Shown here: positions 56,370-63,501 of the stretch, piece after piece
Layout of the letters: the number at the start of each line of letters is the position of its first letter
Position numbering within the stretch: position 1 is the stretch's first letter
Assembly: GCA_905182515.1 (NCBI GenBank)
Contig: CAJJBW010000006.1
Location: 1 to 64,000, forward strand
Direction: 5' to 3'
Origin: an uncultured Candidatus Poseidoniales archaeon
GTDB lineage: Archaea > Thermoplasmatota > Poseidoniia > Poseidoniales > Thalassarchaeaceae
DNA length: 64,000 nt
Made by a program: the position numbers and the translations under genes
Notes under the pieces: generated by a model
What the model was told of the DNA's origin: nothing
What the model saw: the letters and a program-made list of their open reading frames with translations, nothing else
The model's database searches: none

Positions 56370-57608
56370 GTGGGTCTTGATTCGTGGATGCTAAATTTAC
56401 TAACCAGTAAAGGATTGGGACTAGAGATGGCCCATTATGTCTTGTTGGCAATTGGTTCGATCTTTCTTTTACTGGTTTGTTTATTAGGTAATTTTGTAAC
56501 AAAGAAGTTCATCGTCAAAGGCATTCAAAAGTTAATTAGGAATTCTAAAAACGATTGGGATGATATATTACTAGAGAAAAAGGTGTTTCATTCTTTATCT
56601 ACTCTGGTGCCGTTGATTTTTATCCAATATCTCTCGATTCCAATTCTTTCGAATTTCTCTTTTTTGATTCCGTTTGTTCACATTGTTGTAAAGGTATCAC
56701 TGGTATTGGTGATAGCATCTGTTATGATTAAGACGTTAAAAACATTGGATGAGGTCAGTACAAGAATCCCTTATTTCAAAGACAAGCCGATTGGGAGTTA
56801 TGTTCAGCTTGTAAATATCATGATTAACGTGGTGGCTGCAATCTTAATTTTTGCAACTATTCTTAATAGAGATCCATTAGCGTTGTTGGGTGCTTTAGGT
56901 GCTTTAACGGCTGTTCTCATGTTGGTTTTTAAGGATACCATTCTTGGTTTAGTGGCAAGTATTCAACTTTCTTCGCACGACATGGTTCGTGTTGGAGATT
57001 GGGTTTCTATGCCTAAGTACGAGACTGATGGAGATGTTTTAGAGATTACTTTGAATACGGTCAAGATTCAAAACTGGGATAAAACAATTTCCACTATTCC
57101 AACTTATGCTTTCATTTCAGGCTCTTTTAAGAATTGGAGAGGGATGGCAGATTCTAAAGGGAGAAGAATTAAGAGGTCGGTAAACATCAATATGATGAGC
57201 ATCAGGTTTTGTACGGATGAAGAAATCACTCAATACAAAAGTGTTGAGTTGTTGAAGGATTATATTGAATCTATTCAGAACGAAATATCATCCCACAATG
57301 AGACCAATAGGCATGACAAGGCATATTTGTTGAATGGCCGAAACCTTACCAATATTGGACTATTCAGAGAGTATGCTCATCAGTATTTGTCGGCCAATGA
57401 AAACCTTAGAATGGATTTGACCTTGATGGTTCGGCAGTTAGAGCCAACAGAAAATGGTTTACCGATAGAGGTTTATTGCTTTAGTAACAATATTGAATGG
57501 GTAGAGTATGAAAGAATTCAAGCTGATATATTCGATCACCTTTTATCGTCAATATCTAATTTCGATTTAGAAATATTTCAGAATCCCACGGGGAAATTCG
57601 GAAGTTAA
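56370..57608 (+). CDS. MscS-family mechanosensitive channel (YbdG-like)
   Basis: Five hydrophobic helices, ending in the pore-lining TM3 'LGALGALTAVLMLVFKDTIL' followed by the beta domain 'DMVRVGDWVSMPKYETDGDV' and 'LNTVKIQNWDKTISTIPTYA'. These are specific to the larger YbdG/MscM branch of MscS channels, which relieve osmotic stress. The codons and base composition are less AT-biased than neighbours, suggesting recent acquisition from bacteria. The start is GTG 56370 or TTG 56368 region; N terminus approximate. Confidence 0.88.
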   Translation: MGLDSWMLNLLTSKGLGLEMAHYVLLAIGSIFLLLVCLLGNFVTKKFIVKGIQKLIRNSKNDWDDILLEKKVFHSLSTLVPLIFIQYLSIPILSNFSFLIPFVHIVVKVSLVLVIASVMIKTLKTLDEVSTRIPYFKDKPIGSYVQLVNIMINVVAAILIFATILNRDPLALLGALGALTAVLMLVFKDTILGLVASIQLSSHDMVRVGDWVSMPKYETDGDVLEITLNTVKIQNWDKTISTIPTYAFISGSFKNWRGMADSKGRRIKRSVNINMMSIRFCTDEEITQYKSVELLKDYIESIQNEISSHNETNRHDKAYLLNGRNLTNIGLFREYAHQYLSANENLRMDLTLMVRQLEPTENGLPIEVYCFSNNIEWVEYERIQADIFDHLLSSISNFDLEIFQNPTGKFGS

Positions 57609-57755
57609 GATTTGTTACATGCCTAATATTATGTACAATTGGTACCACTATTTCAAATGAACAAAGATAATGCAATAATTTTTACTTTGATGGTGAACAT
57701 ATTTACATTGACAGTATACTATAGTTTTTATTTATGTTAGTACGTTCAGAGAACC

Positions 57756-58703
57756 ATGAAGCCAATCGATGAACAAGCTGGGGCTTGGACAGAGTCCTTC
57801 AAATCAGGTAAGTTTGTACGGAAAAAAAGTGAATTTCGTGATATGATTACGAAGCATGGAACCTTCAATGTCGAAAGCGGACGATATCATCTCTATGTAT
57901 CCCATGCTTGCCCCTGGGCTCACCGTACGCTGATCACGCGAAGCCTGCTCGGCCTTGAAAATCACATATCAGTTAATGTGGTCGATTGGCGTATGAACAG
58001 TGATGGGTCTTGGACGTTCAATGAAGAAGAAGAAGGTGCAACTGCAGATACAGTGAATGGGGAATCAGGCATTGAAGGTATTTACAGCAGAGCATTCGAT
58101 GGATGGAAGGATAGCCATAGAATAGGCACAGTACCGGTTTTATGGGACCGCCATCAAGACACAATTGTTAACAATGAAAGTCGTGAAATTATCAGAATGT
58201 TTGATGAGTTTTCAACAGCAGGTTTTGGTAATGGGAGATCTCTTTGCCCCTCACAATTACGTGATGAGATTGACTCAATGATTAGCGCTAATTATGAGTC
58301 AGTGAACAATGGAGTTTACAAGTCTGGCTTTGCAAGGACACAAAACGCCTATGAAAAAGCTGTTACTGCATTGTTTGCTCGACTCGATGAACTAGAAATT
58401 CACCTTAGGGAGAGAGATTGGCTGGTAGGGAATGGCAAAGGTCAACTTACTGAAGCAGACATATGTCTCTTTACCACACTAGTTCGATTCGATTTGGTAT
58501 ATGTTGTCCATTTCAAATGCAATCTACGAAGAATCATAGATTATCCAAATTTAAATGCATTTGTTGAACGTTTAATTGATATTCCAGGAGTGCGTGAAAC
58601 CTGTCATTGGCATCATATAAAGGCTCATTACTTCTGGTCTCACCAAAACATCAACACCTTCCGAATTATTCCTCTCGGCCCACTCGATGGTGTTCACACA
58701 TGA
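57756..58703 (+). CDS. Glutathionyl-hydroquinone reductase (Xi-class GST)
   Basis: Matches ECM4/YqjG: 'YHLYVSHACPWAHRTLITRS' holds the catalytic Cys-Pro-Trp-Ala, 'GTVPVLWDRHQDTIVNNESR' the glutathione-binding Glu-Ser, and 'HWHHIKAHYFWSHQNINTFR' then 'IIPLGP' is the family C terminus. These enzymes reduce glutathionyl-hydroquinones. Its presence implies glutathione or a related thiol such as gamma-glutamylcysteine. Its stop overlaps a truncated pirin frame by four bases. The base composition is higher in GC than the surrounding genome, suggesting transfer. Confidence 0.92.
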   Translation: MKPIDEQAGAWTESFKSGKFVRKKSEFRDMITKHGTFNVESGRYHLYVSHACPWAHRTLITRSLLGLENHISVNVVDWRMNSDGSWTFNEEEEGATADTVNGESGIEGIYSRAFDGWKDSHRIGTVPVLWDRHQDTIVNNESREIIRMFDEFSTAGFGNGRSLCPSQLRDEIDSMISANYESVNNGVYKSGFARTQNAYEKAVTALFARLDELEIHLRERDWLVGNGKGQLTEADICLFTTLVRFDLVYVVHFKCNLRRIIDYPNLNAFVERLIDIPGVRETCHWHHIKAHYFWSHQNINTFRIIPLGPLDGVHT

Positions 58704-58849
58704 CAATTCGATTACATAAATCTGAAGATAGAGGAAAATCAAACCACGGTTGGTTGGATACTCGGCATTCGTTTTCCTTTGCTCGCTGGTATGAATCTGA
58801 TCACATGGGCATAGGGTCACTTCGTGTCTTGAATCAGATAGTTATCTAA
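58700..58849 (+). pseudogene. Truncated pirin (N-terminal fragment)
   Basis: The 49 residues match the start of pirin cupins: 'RLHKSEDRGKSNHGWLDTRH', 'SFSFARWYESDHMGIGSLRV'. Pirins are about 230-290 residues and need later metal-binding His/Glu residues that are absent. The frame runs into a stop after 'LNQIVI' and no continuation is visible downstream. It overlaps the hydroquinone reductase stop (ATGA), a bacterial-operon arrangement. Confidence 0.85.
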
Positions 58850-58938
58850 TGGTTCAGCCAAATTCTAAGGATATATAGTATGCATCATCAACCGTACCCA
58901 GTAGTAAGTTTCATATCCCTTTTAACCAACGGTGTAGT

Positions 58939-59319
58939 ATGAACGACCTATATGCAATTATACCCTCATCTGTAATAATTCTACTTATTGCTATAAGAAA
59001 AATTATGATACCAATTAAATTTAATGAGGAAGTATTTGGGAAGATACATCCTGATGAAGTTCATAATTCTGCAGCAATGAGAATGTTAGTTGGGGCTGGA
59101 TTTGGCAGTGTAGGTTTGATGGGTTTAATACTAGGATATACTCTTGAATCGGGCGAAGCGACGGAATATTTGCTTTATGCCATGGCTGCTGCATTTACGT
59201 TTATTTTTGGCACACTATTATTTTCTAAACAACGAGGTTATCTTCATGAAATGCCAACACCTCCGCTAGTGGTATTTCCATTATTGATTATTCTATGTTT
59301 GGCTGGGGCTCTAATCTAA
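58939..59319 (+). CDS. Small membrane protein of unknown function
   Basis: 126 residues with four hydrophobic segments: about 5-23, 46-66, 76-93 and 107-124. Charged loop 'PIKFNEEVFGKIHPDEVHNS' lies between the first two. A TATA-like sequence (GATATATAG) stands about 70 bp upstream. I recognise no family; it appears to be a stand-alone gene. Confidence 0.6.
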   Translation: MNDLYAIIPSSVIILLIAIRKIMIPIKFNEEVFGKIHPDEVHNSAAMRMLVGAGFGSVGLMGLILGYTLESGEATEYLLYAMAAAFTFIFGTLLFSKQRGYLHEMPTPPLVVFPLLIILCLAGALI

Positions 59320-59357
59320 GATTTCTCAACTCTAGGAGATATTAGTTAACCCATTTG

Positions 59358-59627
59358 CTAACCCATGCGTTGAAAATTAAAATCCATACTCGTCAATTGT
59401 GGTTCAAAGCCTTGGCACATAATGCATTCAACATCAGAGGCTTTAGCAGTTAATCCAACCACAATACCAATCAATCTCAATCCACAAACACCTTGCGAAA
59501 TGAGCATGTAGGCGTAGTAGAACAATTCATAAGTACCAATATCATCTAATTTATTACTAAAATAGTACGCAAGACCAAATCCAACGATCAACATAATCGA
59601 GGAAATGACAACAATATTCTTTTTCAA
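59358..59627 (-). CDS. Two-helix membrane protein with CxxC motif, last gene of membrane cluster
   Basis: 89 residues. Two hydrophobic helices ('VVISSIMLIVGFGLAYYF' and 'LISQGVCGLRLIGIVVGLTA') are followed by 'DVECIMCQGFEPQ', a CxxC that could bind metal or be redox active. The start TTG follows a GAGGTA site. It is the most downstream of five consecutive minus-strand genes of unknown function (to 61320). Confidence 0.55.
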   Translation of the reverse strand: MKKNIVVISSIMLIVGFGLAYYFSNKLDDIGTYELFYYAYMLISQGVCGLRLIGIVVGLTAKASDVECIMCQGFEPQLTSMDFNFQRMG

Positions 59628-59641
59628 GAATTGTACCTCGT

Positions 59642-59842
59642 TTATTCTTTCCTGAATAACTCATTCTTCATCATTTTATGAAGTCGAGAGTCATCTTCTC
59701 CCTCAGGTTCTTCTTCATCCTCTTCTTCGGGTTTTTGAGTCAAATTCTCTATGATTTTCGATCCATGCAATGAAATGCCAAGCATCTTGCTCAATCCTTT
59801 CATGGTAACGCCCAAACCAATTAAAGCGAATAATCCAATCAA
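59642..59842 (-). CDS. Small membrane protein with acidic tail
   Basis: One hydrophobic helix ('LIGLFALIGLGVTM') and a highly acidic stretch ('PEEEDEEEPEGEDDSRL'). The frame is open for ten more codons upstream to an ATA directly after a TAA stop at 59873-59875; those codons read 'IFWESVHFLG' and look natural, so the true start could be ATA at 59872. The TTG used here has no well-spaced ribosome site. Confidence 0.45.
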   Translation of the reverse strand: MIGLFALIGLGVTMKGLSKMLGISLHGSKIIENLTQKPEEEDEEEPEGEDDSRLHKMMKNELFRKE

Positions 59843-60013
59843 TCCTAAGAAATGTACTGATTCCCAGAATATTTAGCGGGTGAAACCTGGATGAGGGTCT
59901 GATTCAGAGGGGTCATTGAGATTGTACGCGACCTGATGGTGTCCGAAGAAACTCGCACTCCTGAAACATGCTGGTTGGCGATTACTGCCAGAATTATAGC
60001 AGACCCATTCACC

Positions 60014-60292
60014 CTAATACAGGACTCCATCAACTGTGTAATTCCAAACCCAGGTAGTATTGCTGTTCAGAATCATTTGGCCACCATCAGTGAAGAAGTG
60101 TTTCTGTTGAATTTCAGAATCAATTTTTACCCAATCCTTAGAATTCCATTCATCCATCACTCCGAAGCCTTCGGTATAGGTGAATATGGCACCACAGACT
60201 CCCATGATGATGAAGCCAACAACGATGAAAACCGCAGTTGGAACCTCTTTGCCATCACCAAAAGTGAATTTGAAATTCGTACTGCCAAACAA
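60014..60292 (-). CDS. Membrane-anchored protein, core of a probably interrupted gene
   Basis: One helix ('TAVFIVVGFIIMGVCGAIFT') followed by an outside domain rich in Trp and Asp ('EWNSKDWVKIDSE'). The same frame continues upstream through a TAA (60308-60310) to an ATG at 60361 with an AGGAGTGG site, giving a 17-codon acidic N terminus. It also continues downstream through TAG (60014-60016) for 46 more codons ('NLNDPSESDPHPGFTR') to a TAA at 59873. Either it is a gene with two nonsense changes or a short restart product from TTG 60292, which has its own GGTGAG site. Confidence 0.45.
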   Translation of the reverse strand: MFGSTNFKFTFGDGKEVPTAVFIVVGFIIMGVCGAIFTYTEGFGVMDEWNSKDWVKIDSEIQQKHFFTDGGQMILNSNTTWVWNYTVDGVLY

Positions 60293-60372
60293 CGCCTCAC
60301 CTTCTTGTTAGGGCTCATCATCTTCCGGGTGTTCATCATAATCATCCATTTCTTCTTTCATTCATACCACTC

Positions 60373-60720
60373 CTAAATCCAAAAATCGTCTAATAAACGT
60401 ACATCTTCGACGAGTGAAATCCAAACGAATCCAATGGCGATCAACATGAAAATGAAATTGATAATCAGCTCCTCCCACCACTTTATGACGTAATTCTTGC
60501 GGAGTATTCCCCTCTCCTTGAGTTGCTTAATCACAACTTCGCGGAAACCTTTGAAAATTTCATGTTTCCATACGAATAAGTAAAAACAAACTGTGGCAAA
60601 TAACACAAAGAAAATCAAGTCAAGAAAACCGAAATACCACGGTACACCGAGGATAATTGCTGTTGCTGGGGCGACCTTGATGAGTTCGTAATGGGATGAT
60701 GAAAAACCTTCTTTCTTCAT
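60373..60720 (-). CDS. Membrane protein of unknown function, start uncertain
   Basis: 115 residues from ATG 60720 with about three hydrophobic helices ('APATAIILGVPWYFGFL', 'LIFFVLFATVCFYLFVW', 'FIFMLIAIGFVWISLV'). The reading frame is open for 42 more codons upstream, coding 'SQFWWPYDDEPHPRKKYGDS' and other protein-like sequence, right up to the TAA of the preceding gene, where an ATC stands in the place expected for ATG. The real protein may thus be about 157 residues. Confidence 0.5.
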   Translation of the reverse strand: MKKEGFSSSHYELIKVAPATAIILGVPWYFGFLDLIFFVLFATVCFYLFVWKHEIFKGFREVVIKQLKERGILRKNYVIKWWEELIINFIFMLIAIGFVWISLVEDVRLLDDFWI

Positions 60721-60846
60721 CAGGATGAAGCTTCCAAAGCGGAACGGAATTTTCGGCTTAACGCGAATCTTCGAGGAGTCACCGTACTTCTTTCTAGGAT
60801 GCGGTTCGTCATCATAGGGCCACCAGAACTGAGATCTATTGGCGAT

Positions 60847-61320
60847 TTAAAATTCGAGTTGACATTCTGGGCATTTCGCTGGTATTACACGATTCCAAAG
60901 AAATTGCCCCAAGTTTTCTGCATCTCCTTTGGCATCCTGACTGGACTTACCTTTGTAATTACAACCATGGCACTGAAGGTATACCCATCCTGGATGAGAA
61001 TAACCCGGTTGAACCAACCACAATGCCGCGCCGATATGGTAGATCGGCACACCTATAATCGCGGAGAAGAAAGCGAGGGCAAATTGACCTCCTGAATCTG
61101 GCCAATTGCCAGCAACATGATTGTATGCCACCCAACCCAAGAATAATATGAAGAGGCAGATGAAGGCTTTCAGTTGAAGGTATGGTCTGACTTTCGTATA
61201 AGGTTCCCACTTTCCGAAGACGTCTTTCTTCGTCTGCTTGTCAGCCGCCTTCTTCTCCTTTTTCACCGAGCGCTGGAGTTTGTACTTGAGGGCATTGCTC
61301 AACCCCTCCCACCAAGCCAT
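60847..61320 (-). CDS. Membrane protein with C-terminal zinc ribbon, first gene of cluster
   Basis: 157 residues: a basic N terminus ('KLQRSVKKEKKAADKQTKKD'), two or three hydrophobic helices ('AFICLFILFLGWVAYNHV', 'FALAFFSAIIGVPIYHIGAA'), then a ribbon with C-x2-C pairs 'LQCHGCNYKG' and 'AKCPECQLEF' at the very end. It is upstream in the five-gene cluster and ends TAA, followed by ATC. No family is recognised. The base composition is less AT-rich than the window as a whole. Confidence 0.6.
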   Translation of the reverse strand: MAWWEGLSNALKYKLQRSVKKEKKAADKQTKKDVFGKWEPYTKVRPYLQLKAFICLFILFLGWVAYNHVAGNWPDSGGQFALAFFSAIIGVPIYHIGAALWLVQPGYSHPGWVYLQCHGCNYKGKSSQDAKGDAENLGQFLWNRVIPAKCPECQLEF

Positions 61321-61462
61321 AACTCAAGTTTAGGAAAGGGAGATAATAAATTTTTCACCGGATTAAAAGGTAGCATCTTTATCGACCCACTGCAACCCCT
61401 TTGTATCGGTATGAAAATTACATTGCGTCTTCGGATGAACCCATTGTATCTATCCTAAACGA

Positions 61463-62155
61463 TTAGTCGGTGCTATGTTTTTGTTGCTCGTTTTTCTGGG
61501 GGGTGATTTTTCCATCGTTAACCTTTCTAGTCCAGAATATTATTCCAGCGGTACCAACAATCGTAGGAATTATCCAAAGAAACACACTGTTTGATACTGC
61601 AGTGAGAAGGAATGCGGTAACAGTTGCAATTGTTCCAGAGCCCATGAATATGACATGCTGTGTGATTCGAAATTTTCCTCGGGGCGCTAATCCTTTTTCA
61701 TCAACACGAGTCTGAACCCAAACAAGGCCCCCACATATTCCCGCAAAGACCAGCGGCACAATTCCAAATATACGGCCTTCGCCATTTGATTTTATCAAAT
61801 TGCTACCTGAAAAGATTACTGTGCTCGTTACAAATAACCCTAGCGCTCCAATAATCCCAATCGCTATTAAAATGCGGTCGATTTTGACAATTTCACCCTT
61901 TCGATTTACTGCTCTTCTCCAGCCTACTGCGACAATATATCCGGAAAACATTCCAATCATTAATAAGAAAAATGGCGAACCTAAAATCACCAAAATAAAT
62001 GATGATAACGCCACTATCATCATTGCGAAAGAATATATTTTCCCGATGCGAGCGTGCCAAGCCCTACCTTTCTTGGTCATGAAAGCACCAGCCGCAGTAC
62101 ATAATGCGATAGAACCTGCAAAAATGTGAATGATAAGAATGACCATTTGGAGCAT
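61463..62155 (-). CDS. DUF2306 family membrane protein
   Basis: A 230-residue protein with about seven helices. The N terminus 'IIHIFAGSIALCTAAGAFMT' plus 'KKGRAWHARIGKIYSFAMMI' is the DUF2306 signature (a His on the first helix, then KGxxWHxxxGxxY). Family proteins are predicted integral-membrane proteins of unknown role, sometimes next to redox genes. Codon usage is bacterial-like. It is divergent from the reductase that follows. Confidence 0.8.
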   Translation of the reverse strand: MLQMVILIIHIFAGSIALCTAAGAFMTKKGRAWHARIGKIYSFAMMIVALSSFILVILGSPFFLLMIGMFSGYIVAVGWRRAVNRKGEIVKIDRILIAIGIIGALGLFVTSTVIFSGSNLIKSNGEGRIFGIVPLVFAGICGGLVWVQTRVDEKGLAPRGKFRITQHVIFMGSGTIATVTAFLLTAVSNSVFLWIIPTIVGTAGIIFWTRKVNDGKITPQKNEQQKHSTD

Positions 62156-62227
62156 CTTTCATGCCTACTAGTTGAACAATTTAAATGATGTGATGAAAGT
62201 AATAAAAAGGCCCTCCCGTCGTATAAC

Positions 62228-62259
62228 TGCCCTTACGAAGGGTACCCTTGTTATGGGCA
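62228..62259. promoter_or_regulatory. GC-rich hairpin in leader of DHFR-like gene
   Basis: A perfect palindrome AAGGGTACCCTT (62238-62249) is nested in outer arms TGCCC and GGGCA. The segment stands out in an AT-rich genome and lies 54-85 bp before the chosen start. It may be a leader structure or operator. Confidence 0.4.
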
Positions 62260-62312
62260 TCAGAGCAAAGGGGGACCCTCTGAATTATATCCGAATCCGT
62301 CATGGGCCCTAT

Positions 62313-62825
62313 ATGGCTGAAGAACGGCTAGTTATTCTCCATATTGCTACAAGCAAGGACGGTTTCATAGCCACTTTAGATGGTGGCCTTGATTGGTTAC
62401 CTGGACCTACAGGGAATGAAGACTATGGATTAGGGGAATTTATGGAAACAATAGATTGCATTCTCATTGGAAGAAGAACATGGGACGTCATCAGTCAATT
62501 TGAAGAGGAGCCATTCACAAATTTTGAACGACATATTCTTTCTCGGAAAACCCATAATGCTGTAGACTTAATCCATGATTTGAAGAGAAAATCTGGAGGG
62601 CATATTTGGCTTCTTGGGGGAGGTGTTCTCAATGGGGAGTGTCTTCAAGCAGAAGTAATTGATGAAATAATAATTACACGGTTTCCAATTGAACTCGAGA
62701 CAGGGATACCTGTTTTTGGTAAATACGGAATTCACTTGCCAGATTCATGGAAAAAAGAATCTGAAACCAAATTCGTTGGAGATATCACCCAAATCATATG
62801 GAAGCCTTTTGCAGGTTTGAATTAA
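62313..62825 (+). CDS. DHFR/RibD C-terminal-domain-like reductase
   Basis: Dihydrofolate-reductase fold of the RibD_C group: 'LVILHIATSKDGFIATLDGG' at the N terminus, 'DWLPGPTGNEDYGLGEF', 'IDCILIGRRTWDVISQFEEE' and 'GGHIWLLGGGVLNGECLQAE'. These are NADPH reductases, often of unknown substrate. ATG 62313 lies right at the domain start; the open frame extends 47 codons upstream through the structured GC-rich leader and is unlikely to be coding. The gene looks bacterial. Confidence 0.82.
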   Translation: MAEERLVILHIATSKDGFIATLDGGLDWLPGPTGNEDYGLGEFMETIDCILIGRRTWDVISQFEEEPFTNFERHILSRKTHNAVDLIHDLKRKSGGHIWLLGGGVLNGECLQAEVIDEIIITRFPIELETGIPVFGKYGIHLPDSWKKESETKFVGDITQIIWKPFAGLN

Positions 62826-62885
62826 TGCTTGTATAGGTCTTACAAAGCAGAGTAATACAATCATCGCATCGGTGGCTTCTTCAAC

Positions 62886-63257
62886 CTAATCCCTGTATTG
62901 ATCGAGAGATTTTCTGTAGGATATGATAGACGAAAAGAGACCGATCAGGAAGATAACTAATGCCGCCGGAATTGTTACGAAGAAGACGGCGATGTAGGCC
63001 CCTTGCCCTCCAGCTCCGCCTGGGTCTCCGAACTCAAACAACAATATTGGCCAGAATGCAATACCGGCAGAAATTATAGTAATAATCCCTATTCTGAGCA
63101 TGATATTTGGAGGTTCCATAAGATTCCTCTGTTGAAGAGTATTTGGAATCTCAATTTGATTTTCATCGAGAGAGTTGTCTGTATGGTTCAGACAATAACC
63201 AGCCGTCCTGAATTCCAATTGAATGCAATCTTCAAAAGCGCACTTCTTATCTCCCAT
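62886..63257 (-). CDS. Membrane protein with N-terminal C-x4-C-x10-C-x2-H zinc motif
   Basis: The first 25 residues contain 'CAFEDC', then 'YCLNH', a C4C-10-C2H arrangement that should bind zinc. Two hydrophobic helices follow ('LRIGIITIISAGIAFWPILL' and 'AYIAVFFVTIPAALVIFLIG'). The same cysteine spacing appears at the C terminus of the next gene. No family recognised. Confidence 0.6.
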   Translation of the reverse strand: MGDKKCAFEDCIQLEFRTAGYCLNHTDNSLDENQIEIPNTLQQRNLMEPPNIMLRIGIITIISAGIAFWPILLFEFGDPGGAGGQGAYIAVFFVTIPAALVIFLIGLFSSIISYRKSLDQYRD

Positions 63258-63501
63258 ATATTTTCAAAGAGTATGGTATAGTAGTATAGTTTGCCCCGGA
63301 TATAAATTTAAGGGTAGAGATTAACTGACTCCTTTGCTGACCCTATAGTGTACTTGTGGTCGGTTATTCAGAGGATAATGGCCTAATGCCGTAACAATAC
63401 TAATGTGTTACAATCAGTTTGATAGCATCTCATGAGTAAACTAAGTGGGCATGACTACTATCGGTGTAATCTAGAATTATACATAGAAACTAGTGAACAG
63501 G

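Noticed and set aside
57657-57740. Plus-strand 27-residue hydrophobic peptide
   Set aside because: Reads as a single membrane helix but has no ribosome site, no homology that I recognise, and chance frames of this kind are common in AT-rich gaps.
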